64,000 bases of DNA from Clostridium aceticum (GCF_001042715.1 NZ_CP009687.1:4137319-4201318), one strand, 5' to 3'; numbered from the stretch's first letter, positions 26,371 through 35,296 are shown. Notes: generated by a model from the letters alone, not told the origin. Numbers and translations are program-made.

Positions 26371-26390
26371 TTAACCAGACAACTGGTTAA
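26371..26390. promoter_or_regulatory. Palindromic operator-like site before the S8 protease
   Basis: TTAACCAG-ACAA-CTGGTTAA is a perfect 8-bp inverted repeat 40 bases before the start codon of the subtilisin-like gene, followed by an AT-rich stretch (CATTATATTTTTATC). It has the size and symmetry of a dimeric repressor site. Confidence 0.5.
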
Positions 26391-26429
26391 CATTATATTT
26401 TTATCAATAGTTTAAAAGGGGGACATAAT

Positions 26430-27722
26430 GTGTTTAGTTATTCAAATATTGTGGAAGATCTTGTAATTGAAAGGTTAATGAATTCTAATGGAGAACACAT
26501 CCCTGTTATTATTACCGGAGATAATTGCGGTTGTGACGACTTAGAAAAGTGTATTAAAGAATTAGGCGGCGTTGTTAAACATAGATTATCTATTATTAAC
26601 GCTGTAGCTGCCTATATTCCTCCTGTTGGCGTAAGAAGTGTTGCTAGAGATAAAACCATCAACAAAGTTCATTTTGATGATATGGTATTTAAACTAATGG
26701 ATGTTGCATCAGTTACAGTAGCATCAGACTATGCTAATGAACATGGTCTTACAGGTAAAGGTGTTACTGTAGCCGTAGTGGATACAGGGGTACACCCCCA
26801 TAGCGACTTAACCACACCTAATAACAGGATCGTAGGCTTTGTAGATTTTGTGGATAAAAAAACAGCACCCTACGATGACGATGGTCACGGTACCCATGTT
26901 GCAGGAATCGTTGCTGGAAATGGATTTGCTTCTCAGGGAAAATATATGGGTATTGCTCCTGATGCTAATATTGTTGGGGTAAAGGTGTTAAATAAAGATG
27001 GAGGCGGTAATATCTCTGACGTTATTGCCGGTATTCAGTGGGTCATTGATAACAAACAACGCTATAATATTAGTGTAGTGACACTGTCTTTAGGTACAAA
27101 AGCAAAAGTTTCTTATAAAGAAGATCCTTTATGCCGAGCTGTTGATAAAGCCGAAAGTCATGGTATTACAGTCGTTGTAGCTGCTGGAAACAGTGGACCC
27201 GAAGCCTCTACAATTAATTCTCCTGCTATTAGCCCCAATACAATAGCAGTAGGCGCATGCAATGACCGTACTGCCAGTACTCCTAGAGATTGTAAAATTG
27301 CCGATTTTTCCAGTAGAGGTCCTACACCTGATGGCTTAAAAAAACCTGATATCTTAGCCCCTGGTGTAAACATCAATTCTTTAAGTAATAAGGGCAATGG
27401 ATACCACAGTCTATCTGGGACTTCAATGGCTACCCCCATTGTAGCCGGCTGTGCTGCCCTATTATACGAAAACAATCCTAATCTTACCCCCTCACAGGTA
27501 AAAAGAATGATGACGGAAAGTTGTGTAAACCTAGGTTATGGATCAGAGGTTCAAGGAGCAGGCTTATTAGATATTAAAGATATCATGAGCAAGTCAAAGA
27601 TCTCTCCTCAACCTCCTAAAAGAACTCCTCAAGATAGGCAACAAAATACTAAAGGTATATTTTCCATATTTGATGGTTGGTTCTTTGTTATCTTAATTGT
27701 AATATTGATTTTAATTTTATAA
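26430..27722 (+). CDS. Subtilisin-like (S8) serine protease with a C-terminal membrane anchor
   Basis: A 430-residue subtilase. The catalytic triad is complete: Asp118 (AVVDTGVHPHSD), His153 (DDDGHGTHVAGI) and Ser332 (SLSGTSMATPIV), with the oxyanion Asn in AAGNSG. Residues about 25-90 look like an I9-type propeptide (VIITGDNC, VKHRLSIINAVAAYIP). No N-terminal signal peptide is visible. The last 18 residues are a hydrophobic helix, so it may be a tail-anchored protein facing the cytoplasm, or exported by an unusual route. The start is a GTG after AAAGGGGG. It is convergent with the M23 peptidase gene. Confidence 0.93.
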   Translation: MFSYSNIVEDLVIERLMNSNGEHIPVIITGDNCGCDDLEKCIKELGGVVKHRLSIINAVAAYIPPVGVRSVARDKTINKVHFDDMVFKLMDVASVTVASDYANEHGLTGKGVTVAVVDTGVHPHSDLTTPNNRIVGFVDFVDKKTAPYDDDGHGTHVAGIVAGNGFASQGKYMGIAPDANIVGVKVLNKDGGGNISDVIAGIQWVIDNKQRYNISVVTLSLGTKAKVSYKEDPLCRAVDKAESHGITVVVAAGNSGPEASTINSPAISPNTIAVGACNDRTASTPRDCKIADFSSRGPTPDGLKKPDILAPGVNINSLSNKGNGYHSLSGTSMATPIVAGCAALLYENNPNLTPSQVKRMMTESCVNLGYGSEVQGAGLLDIKDIMSKSKISPQPPKRTPQDRQQNTKGIFSIFDGWFFVILIVILILIL

Positions 27723-27733
27723 TAAAAAAATAA

Positions 27734-27753
27734 AAGCGACCTTTTGGTCGCTT
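27734..27753. terminator. Bidirectional terminator between S8 protease and M23 peptidase genes
   Basis: AAGCGACC-TTTT-GGTCGCTT (8-bp stem) with an A run on its left, giving a U run in minus-strand transcripts. Its right arm overlaps the stop codon of the M23 gene. Confidence 0.75.
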
Positions 27754-29146
27754 AGTATTTTACAAACTGTAGTGGATTAATAGGCACACCATTTTTTCTT
27801 ACCTCAAAGTGCAGATGAGGCCCCGTACTTCTTCCAGTACTGCCTACCTTAGCTATTTCCTGGCCTTTGAATACTCTATCTCCTTGTTTTACCAAAATCC
27901 TGCTTGCATGGGCATAATAAGTTTGATACCCATTCTCATGATCTATAATAACAAGGTTGCCATAAGCACCTCTACTACCAGCAAAGGAAACCCTTCCTGC
28001 ATCAGCAGCCGTTATCGAAGTTCCTGTAGGAGCACCAATATCAATACCTTCATGTCTTCTTCCCCATCTGGTTCCAAATCCAGAAGTAAGTGTCCCTCTA
28101 GTAGGTCGTACAAAAGCTCCTGTAGCAACCGTCGCTGGCCTTTCCTTTATACCCTCTGCGATTACTCTTGTAACAGGTTCTTCCAATATGATCTCTTCTA
28201 GCACTTCGTGGCCAGCAAAAACACCATTTTCCTTTACTTGATAACCTTTGATCTCTCTTTTTCCCTCTTCACCCTGAACAGTAATCTTTTTGTCTCCCTT
28301 ATAGAGAGCTTCTGTTTCAACATATTCTGTTTCAAAGGGAATCGTTTCTACTAACTCCATATACTCTTTTGTTGTTACTGTTACATAAGGCTTTGGCACC
28401 ACTAAATTAATTTTTTGCCCGATTTGAAGACGTTCTGGATTAATATCTGGGTTTGCCGCAGTAAGATTTTCCATTGATAAGTCATACTGCTGTGCTATGA
28501 CCCAAGCACTTTCTCCAGAGGCTACTTCGTGAGTTTTTACTTCATTAGTTCCTTTTGTAATCAGTTGGAAAACTTCTTCTTTGTTTTTAACCTCTGCAAG
28601 GTTAACCCCGACTTCTTTAAGCTGGACTTTTTCATTAAATCCTATGTAATCATACGCTAACTCTTCATTGGTAAATAAACCTTTTATTTCGTCTAATATG
28701 GCCTTTGCTGTCAAATCATCCTTCACAAAAGCTATTTCTTCTCCTTCAATGACAATAGCTGTCGCCTTTACCTTCATATCCAACAATCTTTTAATATTAT
28801 GGATAATCGCTTGCTTATCTGTCAACTCTTGCTTTTTAGCTTTTGTCTCTATCCATTCAATATCATTTGGAACAAGAAATTCATGACCATATAAAGTTTG
28901 AACTTCTTTTTTTACATCCTCTATAGCTTCAGCAAACTCTTCTTGATGTTTTACAACTGCTAAAACTTTGCCATTCAATTGTGCCTCATAGGCTTTCCCC
29001 GCGGTTAGTATAAATCCTACAGCAATTATGGTACATAGGATAACAGTAACTGTAGCAGCTTTTTTATCAAGTTTATTCTTAAGTAAGTTTTCACCATAAT
29101 TTTTCACTTTACCACAAAGGCTTAATAATCTTTGGTAAATTTCCAT
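27752..29146 (-). CDS. LysM-G5-M23 cell-wall endopeptidase
   Basis: A 464-residue wall hydrolase. Order: cytoplasmic start, membrane helix about 31-50, a linker, LysM 206-250 (THEVASGESAWVIAQQYDLS), a G5 domain about 256-333 and a C-terminal M23 metallo-endopeptidase 355-455 with zinc ligands His365 and Asp369 (RHEGIDIGAP) and His446 (GPHLHFEVR). It should cut peptide cross-links in peptidoglycan while held by LysM and G5. Membrane anchoring instead of a cleaved signal is typical of this clostridial group. A WalR-box-like site lies upstream, which fits regulation by the neighbouring wal system. Confidence 0.94.
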   Translation of the reverse strand: MEIYQRLLSLCGKVKNYGENLLKNKLDKKAATVTVILCTIIAVGFILTAGKAYEAQLNGKVLAVVKHQEEFAEAIEDVKKEVQTLYGHEFLVPNDIEWIETKAKKQELTDKQAIIHNIKRLLDMKVKATAIVIEGEEIAFVKDDLTAKAILDEIKGLFTNEELAYDYIGFNEKVQLKEVGVNLAEVKNKEEVFQLITKGTNEVKTHEVASGESAWVIAQQYDLSMENLTAANPDINPERLQIGQKINLVVPKPYVTVTTKEYMELVETIPFETEYVETEALYKGDKKITVQGEEGKREIKGYQVKENGVFAGHEVLEEIILEEPVTRVIAEGIKERPATVATGAFVRPTRGTLTSGFGTRWGRRHEGIDIGAPTGTSITAADAGRVSFAGSRGAYGNLVIIDHENGYQTYYAHASRILVKQGDRVFKGQEIAKVGSTGRSTGPHLHFEVRKNGVPINPLQFVKY

Positions 29147-29171
29147 CCTGAGATCTCCTCTCGTGGGTCAA

Positions 29172-29188
29172 ATCCTGTGTAACAGGAT
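29172..29188. promoter_or_regulatory. Small perfect palindrome in the leader of the M23 gene
   Basis: ATCCTGT-GTA-ACAGGAT, 26 bases upstream of the start codon, could form a stem in the mRNA close to the ribosome site or serve as an operator. Confidence 0.4.
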
Positions 29189-29212
29189 AGTTTCATCATT
29201 TGTTTATACTTT

Positions 29213-29229
29213 TGTAACATGTCTGTAAT
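29213..29229. promoter_or_regulatory. WalR box-like direct repeat
   Basis: TGTAAC-ATGTC-TGTAAT on the plus strand fits the WalR consensus TGTWAH-N5-TGTWAH exactly. On the minus strand it is followed by AAAAG and TATAAA, a possible -10 for the M23 peptidase gene, so it would replace or flank the -35 element. Confidence 0.6.
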
Positions 29230-29343
29230 AATATCCTTTACTATTATATACTAACGTTTTACTGTTACACAACCCCAAACTTATGTTCTTCGAGTTATTT
29301 CTTCAGTATTATAGCCTTTTTTGTAAAATATTATTACAATTTA

Positions 29344-30843
29344 TCATAGTTTTATATTCAACCATTGCTGAAACAGTTCACTTAAATCTTTCTCAGTATT
29401 CTTTCTACAGATATCATAAAAATCTTTCGTAGTAGCATTTTTAAACTTAAAGGCTTCAAAATATTCCCTCAAAGCTTTAAAAAATGCCTCATCTCCCATA
29501 TGATCTCTTAGTTCTTTGATAAACATAGCACCTCTACTATAGACAATACTGCTATATTGCCATGAACTATCAAACTCCTTAAGACTTCTTAAAATTCCTT
29601 CTTCCCCATCTGATTCAACATCTATATAATTTTCATATTGTGCTTTAATCATTTTTTCGTAAATTTGATCTTTTATATGGTGTCCATATTTTTGTTCAAA
29701 ATACATTAAAGTTGTATATTCTGTCAAAGCTTCATCTAACCAAGGCTCTTTTACCTCATTATTCCCTACAATGCCATACCACCACTGATGAGCTACCTCA
29801 TGAGCTACTACATATTCTAAAGGAAAATCCTCCTTCATCTCATATAATTCTTGACCAATCATAACTACATTAGGATACTCCATTCCTCCTATAAAAAAAT
29901 CACTTGCTACAATAGATAATTGTTTATAAGGATAGATGCCAAAAAGATTATTAAATATTTTTAAAGAATCCAATCCATATTGCAGTGCAGCCTCCCCCTT
30001 GTGACCTTCAATAGAATAGGAAATCACTTTCGTATCACCTAGAGTGGCTTCTTGTATTTCAAAAAATTGACTTAAAATCATTACAAAATTTCTAACCAAT
30101 CTAGCTTCTATTTTATAAGTATTCTTATCCTTTCCTTCTTGTATTTTTATAATATTTCCTGTTGCAGCGATTTTATATTCCTTTGGTATAGACATCTCAA
30201 CATTATATTTAGCTACTTCACTATAGAAGGGATCTCCTATAGCATAGTAAGGATCCAGATTCCATCCTTTTTCATCATATACCGCAATGATAGGAAACCA
30301 ATTGGTAATATTAACAGTATTTTCTCCATAACCCATTCGACCCACAGCATTTGGCAGCTTCACTATAAAATCTATAAAAAGCTGTAGTGTATCTCCTGGT
30401 TGTAAAGGTTTTTCAGGAGTTATTCTTAAAACAGTATCGGCTTCTCCCATGATTTTATACTCAATAGGTTTTCTTCCCTGCTTTATATTGATAATCTCTA
30501 TATATCCAGGATTAAAACCATTGGGGTAAGCCCTTTGCATTTCTTTTTCTTCAAAAGGAACCTGTTCTTTTTGTTTAAAGGCATTTGGATAGAGGTGCAG
30601 ATAAATATCTGCAAGTTCTCCTCCCTGTTGATTTCTATAAACAATTTTTTGACTACATTCTACGCTCATATTCTCTTCCATAAAGACTGCTGTCATTGTA
30701 TATTCTGTTAAATTTTCTTCTCCATGATAAGACGTCGTAACCCTTTGGATTTGGGTAGTATCCCATACATAGTGAAGAGATACGGTAAAAAATAACAAAC
30801 CAAAAACTAAGACAATTAATTTTAATTTTCTATTAATCTTCAA
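29344..30843 (-). CDS. M1 family metallo-aminopeptidase
   Basis: A 499-residue aminopeptidase of the M1 (gluzincin) family with an N-terminal membrane helix (about 7-27). The zinc site is HEVAH (His348, Glu349, His352) with Glu371 in WLDEALTEYTT. The upstream GGMEYP (319-324) corresponds to the GAMEN exopeptidase motif. The N-terminal half is the beta-sandwich domain. It should trim N-terminal residues from peptides at the outer face of the membrane. The start is a TTG after TTAGGAGG. It stands between the M23 peptidase and a mobile-element insertion. Confidence 0.92.
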   Translation of the reverse strand: MKINRKLKLIVLVFGLLFFTVSLHYVWDTTQIQRVTTSYHGEENLTEYTMTAVFMEENMSVECSQKIVYRNQQGGELADIYLHLYPNAFKQKEQVPFEEKEMQRAYPNGFNPGYIEIINIKQGRKPIEYKIMGEADTVLRITPEKPLQPGDTLQLFIDFIVKLPNAVGRMGYGENTVNITNWFPIIAVYDEKGWNLDPYYAIGDPFYSEVAKYNVEMSIPKEYKIAATGNIIKIQEGKDKNTYKIEARLVRNFVMILSQFFEIQEATLGDTKVISYSIEGHKGEAALQYGLDSLKIFNNLFGIYPYKQLSIVASDFFIGGMEYPNVVMIGQELYEMKEDFPLEYVVAHEVAHQWWYGIVGNNEVKEPWLDEALTEYTTLMYFEQKYGHHIKDQIYEKMIKAQYENYIDVESDGEEGILRSLKEFDSSWQYSSIVYSRGAMFIKELRDHMGDEAFFKALREYFEAFKFKNATTKDFYDICRKNTEKDLSELFQQWLNIKL

Positions 30844-30962
30844 TTTTTTACCTCCTAATTCAAGACTTCATAAGCTATTAAAATTTTATTTTATATTCGA
30901 GATTTTATTACAAAAATCCGTTTATAAATCGCCTACTTATAGTTATAATGTTAACTACATAT

Positions 30963-31090
30963 CATTAGCGTTAACTTAAACCATAATTTGTCATCCTGAG
31001 TGGAGCAAAGAGGAGCCGAAGGATCTTAGTCTTAGTAAAATCACAGTTCGAGAGGATTTTGCTAATAATTGTATTAAGCTAACGCCTATG
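30963..31090. mobile_element. MITE-like element, copy B
   Basis: A 128-bp element whose ends are CATTAGCGTTAACTTAA and, inverted, CATAGGCGTTAGCTTAA. It is flanked by perfect 10-base direct repeats AACTACATAT at 30953-30962 and 31091-31100, a clear target-site duplication. The centre contains GTCATCCTGAGTGG and CGAAGGATCTTAG. No protein is encoded. The right flank supplies the first two bases of the dnaD promoter region. Confidence 0.85.
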
Positions 31091-31099
31091 AACTACATA

Positions 31100-31127
31100 T
31101 TGATTTTTATAAAAATTACTATATAAT
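31100..31127 (+). promoter_or_regulatory. Promoter for dnaD-dnaI
   Basis: TTGATT (31100-31105) and TATAAT (31122-31127) with a 16-base spacer. A second TATAAT at about 31189 may give a shorter transcript. Confidence 0.5.
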
Positions 31128-31128
31128 G

Positions 31129-31170
31129 TTCTTTTAGGTGAAGAAGTACTGGTTCTGTCACCTAAAAGAA
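31129..31170 (+). promoter_or_regulatory. Leader hairpin before dnaD
   Basis: TTCTTTTAGGTGA and TCACCTAAAAGAA form a perfect 13-bp stem with a 16-base loop right at the start of the predicted transcript, followed by ATTTTAT. It resembles an attenuator or an mRNA-protecting 5' structure. Confidence 0.5.
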
Positions 31171-31228
31171 ATTTTATAATAAATATGATATAATATTAAA
31201 GTAGATAAAAAATTTTGGAGTGATGATC

Positions 31229-32311
31229 ATGGGTTTTATAAAAACTACAAATTCTATAGATTTAGGAGATACCCCTATAGAAAATATTTTTATCGATGTC
31301 TATATGCCAATTGCCAATGGTACTTTTGTAAAAGTCTATTTGCTTGCATACAAATATGCCTGTGATAGAGATATGAAGGAAAATGCTAACAATATAAACA
31401 TTGCTAAAAATCTTGATATTCCTTTATCTGATGTATTAGCAGCCTGGGACTTTTGGGAAAACAAAAAAATCATTAAAAAGATTCCTTTGTCTACAGAAAA
31501 TGAATGGGACTATTCGATAGAGTTTTTTAATCTAAAACAACTATACATAGACAATAACTATAAATCCCTTCAAACTTTGAATCAAGAGGATTCAGAACCA
31601 ACATCCTATACCTGTTCTACAAGAGAATTAATAGAAGCCAATAAGGTGCCTGAGATTAAGCAAATGTTTATAGAAATCAACAAAATTATTAACCGCTCTC
31701 TTGTACCCAATGAAAAAATGCAAATATTAGAATGGTTTCATCAGTATAACATTGATCCGCCCTTAGTGATCAAAGCCTATAACTATTGCCGTTATAAAAA
31801 AAATGTCCGCAACGTAAAATATGTAGCGGGTGTTATTAGAAACTGGTATGATCAAAATATCACAACAGTAGAACAGCTTCAGGAACATCTTGCAAACCAA
31901 GGGGAAAGATATAGTCTATATGATCGTGTATTTAAAGCTATGGGTTTTATGTATAGAGAGCCCTCCGAAGTTGAAATGAAGATTATGGATAAATGGTTGG
32001 ATAGCCATCAATTTACTATAGATGTTATATTGAAGGCTTGTGAAAATTGCAGTAAAACATCTAATCCTAATATTAATTATATTGATAGTATTTTATCAGA
32101 TTGGCACAAAAAAGGTATTGCAAAGGTAGAGGATATAGATGCAGAAAAAGAAAAGCAAAAAGAACAGAAAAAAGAACCTTTGCCTATTTCTTCATCTAAA
32201 ACGCAGCAAAAAATAAAGACCAAGTTTCATTTATCGGAAAGCAGAGGCTCAAGGTATGATGCTAAAGAATTAGAAGAACTATTGTTAAATCGTTCTAAAA
32301 ACAAACAATAG
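31229..32311 (+). CDS. DnaD-domain primosomal protein
   Basis: A 360-residue DnaD-family protein. Residues 1-100 are an N-terminal winged-helix-like DnaD region (NIFIDVYMPIANGTFVKVYLLAYKYA). Two C-terminal DnaD repeats follow at about 140-205 (NEKMQILEWFHQYNIDPPLVIKAY) and about 230-300 (MKIMDKWLDSHQFTIDVILKA). DnaD proteins remodel DNA at the origin and help load the helicase. The ATG at 31229 is chosen because GGAGTG lies eight bases upstream. It is 12 bases from the DnaI-like gene, forming a replication-initiation operon. Confidence 0.92.
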   Translation: MGFIKTTNSIDLGDTPIENIFIDVYMPIANGTFVKVYLLAYKYACDRDMKENANNINIAKNLDIPLSDVLAAWDFWENKKIIKKIPLSTENEWDYSIEFFNLKQLYIDNNYKSLQTLNQEDSEPTSYTCSTRELIEANKVPEIKQMFIEINKIINRSLVPNEKMQILEWFHQYNIDPPLVIKAYNYCRYKKNVRNVKYVAGVIRNWYDQNITTVEQLQEHLANQGERYSLYDRVFKAMGFMYREPSEVEMKIMDKWLDSHQFTIDVILKACENCSKTSNPNINYIDSILSDWHKKGIAKVEDIDAEKEKQKEQKKEPLPISSSKTQQKIKTKFHLSESRGSRYDAKELEELLLNRSKNKQ

Positions 32312-32323
32312 AGGTGAATCTTT

Positions 32324-33295
32324 GTGAAGAACCAATTTATTAAAGATATTTTAAAACAGTATGAAAGAAAAAGAGATCATAATAAACAAACAAAAGAAAA
32401 TCGTCTTCAGGAAGTATATCAGAAAGTACCTGAAATAAAAAAAATAGATGAAGAAATTAAAAAAACAGCACTTTCTTTATCTAGAATACTGATCAATGAG
32501 CCCAATAATCCCGAAACAGTTCTGCTTGAGTTAAAAACTATCTTGGAGAAGTTAAAGCAAGAAAAAGCAATTCTTTTGACAGAAAATAATATTCCTTTAG
32601 AATATCTACAGGATCAGTTTCATTGTAGTCAGTGTAAAGATACAGGTTTTTCAGCCTCGGGAGATAAATGCACCTGTTTTAAACAACAGCTCATTAACTA
32701 TACCTATTCCATGTCAAATCTTACAAAGTCACTAGAGAAAGAGAACTTTCATACCTTTAATATTGATTTATTCACTGAAGAATCCTTTGAAGGTCAACAG
32801 CAATCTCCTAGAGAGAATATGCTGCATATTTTGAATACTTGTGAAGGATTTGTCTTTAACTTTGATAAGGATAATGAAGAAAATCTTCTTTTTTATGGTG
32901 CTACAGGCTTAGGGAAAACTTTTTTAGCTAACTGTATTGCAAAAGCCTTACTAGATAAGGGTAAAATGGTTGTCTATCAAACAGCTTTTAAAATTTTAGA
33001 GATACTTGAGGACCTCCGATTCCACAATGCCAATGATAAAGAAAAAGTACACCTTTTGTTTGAAGCGGATCTTCTTATTATCGATGACCTAGGCACAGAA
33101 ATGACAAATACCTTTACTAACAGTGAACTTTTTAATATTATTAACAGCCGTCTGTTGGCCAATAAAAAAACCCTTATTTCTACCAACTTAACCCCTAAGG
33201 AAGTTATTGATCGATATGATGATAGAATTTCTTCTCGTCTCTTCTCAAGGTACACGATATTAAAATTCTATGGCAAAGATCTACGATGGGAATAA
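32324..33295 (+). CDS. dnaI: DnaI/DnaC-like helicase loader
   Basis: A 323-residue AAA+ ATPase that should load the DnaB helicase. There is a zinc-binding N-terminal region with cysteines at 101, 104, 116 and 118 (CSQCKDTGFSASGDKCTC), Walker A GATGLGKT (192-199) and Walker B LLIIDDLGTE. The end reads SSRLFSRYTILKFYGKDLRW. The coupling to a DnaD protein and the zinc-binding N-terminus match Bacillus DnaI. The start is a GTG after AGAGGTGAATC. A strong terminator follows. Confidence 0.92.
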   Translation: MKNQFIKDILKQYERKRDHNKQTKENRLQEVYQKVPEIKKIDEEIKKTALSLSRILINEPNNPETVLLELKTILEKLKQEKAILLTENNIPLEYLQDQFHCSQCKDTGFSASGDKCTCFKQQLINYTYSMSNLTKSLEKENFHTFNIDLFTEESFEGQQQSPRENMLHILNTCEGFVFNFDKDNEENLLFYGATGLGKTFLANCIAKALLDKGKMVVYQTAFKILEILEDLRFHNANDKEKVHLLFEADLLIIDDLGTEMTNTFTNSELFNIINSRLLANKKTLISTNLTPKEVIDRYDDRISSRLFSRYTILKFYGKDLRWE

Positions 33296-33300
33296 AAAAA

Positions 33301-33334
33301 ACTTACATCTAATATAGATGTAAGTTTTTTTTAA
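33301..33334. terminator. Strong terminator between dnaI and tRNA-Glu
   Basis: ACTTACATCT and AGATGTAAGT form a 10-bp stem with a 5-base loop, followed by nine Ts and preceded by an A run. It can end both the dnaD-dnaI mRNA and the leftward tRNA transcript. Confidence 0.85.
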
Positions 33335-33335
33335 T

Positions 33336-33410
33336 TGGTGACCCCTAGGGGAATCGAACCCCTGTTACCGCCGTGAAAGGGCGGTGTCTTAACCGCTTGA
33401 CCAAGGGGCC
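33336..33410 (-). tRNA. tRNA-Glu (UUC)
   Basis: A complete cloverleaf on the minus strand: acceptor GGCCCC.., anticodon stem CCGCC/GGCGG around CTTTCAC (anticodon TTC), and a T arm with GGTTCGATTCC. The 3' CCA is encoded. Confidence 0.95.
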
Positions 33411-33469
33411 AATAAAATTCAGCAAAACCCAGTATTCCTCACCAAGCTCTGCCGAATACTTTGGCTTAA

Positions 33470-33545
33470 TGGTGACCCATCCGCGACTCGAACGCGGGAC
33501 ACCCTGATTAAAAGTCAGGTGCTCTACCGACTGAGCTAATGGGTC
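33470..33545 (-). tRNA. tRNA-Lys (UUU)
   Basis: A complete cloverleaf on the minus strand: acceptor GACCCAT/ATGGGTC, D arm AGCTCAGTCGGTAGAGC, anticodon loop CTTTTAA (anticodon TTT), and T arm GTTCGAGTC. CCA is encoded. It lies 59 bases upstream of tRNA-Glu and is probably co-transcribed. Confidence 0.95.
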
Positions 33546-33619
33546 AAATCCTGCTCACAGTTATATATAATAATATAAAAAAGGACATCTGTCAACGATT
33601 TTTGTCGAAAAAGAAAAAA

Positions 33620-33636
33620 GCACTTTTAAAAAGTGC
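33620..33636 (-). terminator. Terminator after purA
   Basis: GCACTTTT and AAAAGTGC form an 8-bp stem, read on the minus strand into TTTTTTC. It lies ten bases after the purA stop. Confidence 0.7.
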
Positions 33637-33645
33637 CTTTACCTT

Positions 33646-34929
33646 CTAAAAAATAGATTCTCTTACAATCGTTTGATTTCTCTTAGGTCCTACAGATACG
33701 ATTTTTACTGGTAGTCCCACATACTCCTCTATTCTAGCTATATACTTCTTAGCGTTTTCTGGTAAATCTTCGTATCTTTCAACTTTTGTAATATCTTCTT
33801 CCCATCCATCAAGTTCTTCATAAACTGGCTTGCTTTTTCCTAATGCTTTTAAGTTAGCAGGAAAATGCTCTGTTACTTTTCCATCGATTTCGTATCCTGT
33901 ACATATTTTAATTTTTTCAAAGCCACTTAGTACGTCTAATAGCATAAGAGAAATACTTGTAAGTCCATTAATTCTAGTAGTATATTTCACCATTACCCCA
34001 TCAAACCACCCACATCTTCTTGGTCTTCCTGTTGTAGTGCCAAACTCATTTCCTTTTACTCTAATTAAGTCTCCCACTTCATTGTCTAACTCAGTAGGAA
34101 AAGGTCCTAATCCTACTCTTGTTGTATATGCCTTTACTACGCCAATAATTTCTTGTAGTTTATTTGGCCCTATACCAGCTCCTATACAAAATCCTCCTGA
34201 AGTTGGGTGAGAAGAAGTAACATAGGGATAAGTCCCTAAATCGATATCCAATAGTGTTCCTTGGGCTCCTTCAAACAAAACCTTTTCTCCTGCACTCATA
34301 GCCTCATGTACAAGAATCGTAGTATCGGCTACGTATTGTTTAAGTTTTTCTGCATATTCACAGTAGGTTTCATAAATTACGCTTTGATCAAAGCCTTGGC
34401 TACCATAAATTTTTTCAATAATTTCATTCTTTCTTTCTACCTGACGAAATAATCGATCTTTAAAAATCTCTTTATCAATCATTTCTCCTAAACGTATACC
34501 AGAGCGTTCTATCTTATCCATATAGCAAGGACCTATTCCTTTTTTTGTTGTTCCAATCTGATCTTCTCCCCTTGCCTCTTCTTCTAAAGCGTCTAGTTTT
34601 TTATGATAAGGGAAAATAACATGTACCCTTTCATCTATTCTTATATTAGAAGTATCAATTCCTTGTGCCTCTAAAATTTCTACTTCTTTTAAAAAGCCTT
34701 CAGGATCAAAAACCACGCCGTTTCCAATAATATTGAGTTTATCTTTGTATAGAACACCCGAAGGTAGTAAATGAAATGCATATTTTTTATCTTCTACAAT
34801 AACTGTATGTCCTGCATTATTTCCCCCTTGCGCTCTTACCACAACTTTCGCCTTACCTGCCAAATAATCAATAATTTTTCCTTTTCCTTCGTCACCCCAC
34901 TGGGCTCCTATTACAACCACTGACGGCAT
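33646..34929 (-). CDS. purA: Adenylosuccinate synthetase
   Basis: PurA makes adenylosuccinate from IMP, aspartate and GTP, the first step to AMP. It is 427 residues when started at the ATG at 34929, which follows GGGGTGGGAAGT, and opens PSVVVIGAQWGDEGKGKI with the GTP-binding loop. NNAGHTV and the later TTTGRPRRCGWFDGVM are family signatures. The 700-base region upstream has a promoter about 370 bases before the start, a long structured leader, an inverted repeat with a DnaA box and a MITE. So the gene may be regulated through its 5' leader. Confidence 0.97.
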   Translation of the reverse strand: MPSVVVIGAQWGDEGKGKIIDYLAGKAKVVVRAQGGNNAGHTVIVEDKKYAFHLLPSGVLYKDKLNIIGNGVVFDPEGFLKEVEILEAQGIDTSNIRIDERVHVIFPYHKKLDALEEEARGEDQIGTTKKGIGPCYMDKIERSGIRLGEMIDKEIFKDRLFRQVERKNEIIEKIYGSQGFDQSVIYETYCEYAEKLKQYVADTTILVHEAMSAGEKVLFEGAQGTLLDIDLGTYPYVTSSHPTSGGFCIGAGIGPNKLQEIIGVVKAYTTRVGLGPFPTELDNEVGDLIRVKGNEFGTTTGRPRRCGWFDGVMVKYTTRINGLTSISLMLLDVLSGFEKIKICTGYEIDGKVTEHFPANLKALGKSKPVYEELDGWEEDITKVERYEDLPENAKKYIARIEEYVGLPVKIVSVGPKRNQTIVRESIF

Positions 34930-34961
34930 ACTTCCCACCCCTATATCTCTTTATTTTTTAT

Positions 34962-35022
34962 AACCAATAGGAAATTATACACTTTATAAATTGTGGATAA
35001 GTTATAATTTCCGTTATTGGTT
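34962..35022. promoter_or_regulatory. Inverted repeat enclosing a DnaA box before purA
   Basis: AACCAAT-A-GGAAATTATA (34962-34979) and TATAATTTCC-GTT-ATTGGTT (35003-35022) are matching inverted arms. The 23-base loop contains a perfect DnaA box (TGTGGATAA, 34992-35000). It lies 33 bases before the purA start codon. A second hairpin with arms AACAAAGTC and GACTTTGTT lies just upstream (35024-35064). Confidence 0.55.
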
Positions 35023-35296
35023 TCAACAAAGTCACCCTTTAAATCTTCCAAAGGAAGACTTTGTTCTAATGAATCTATAACTAATAAGAAAACAAGTCAA
35101 CCTCTTCTCTAAAAGGACTAAATACCCGTTTCTTTTTGCTGTGATTTTTTAATATTTATAATAAATAGAAAATTTTAAACATTATAACTATTATTGCGTA
35201 AAAGTTTTTTGTTATAGATCTTCATCTTATTTATAAATTTTTACCGCTTTAAAATTTTATTCTTATTGTTCTTTATGTATCGAACAACACGTATTA

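Noticed and set aside
27158..27475. Open frame opposite the S8 protease, and similar long antisense frames elsewhere
   Set aside because: These are by-products of codon use on the coding strand; they lack ribosome sites and family resemblance.
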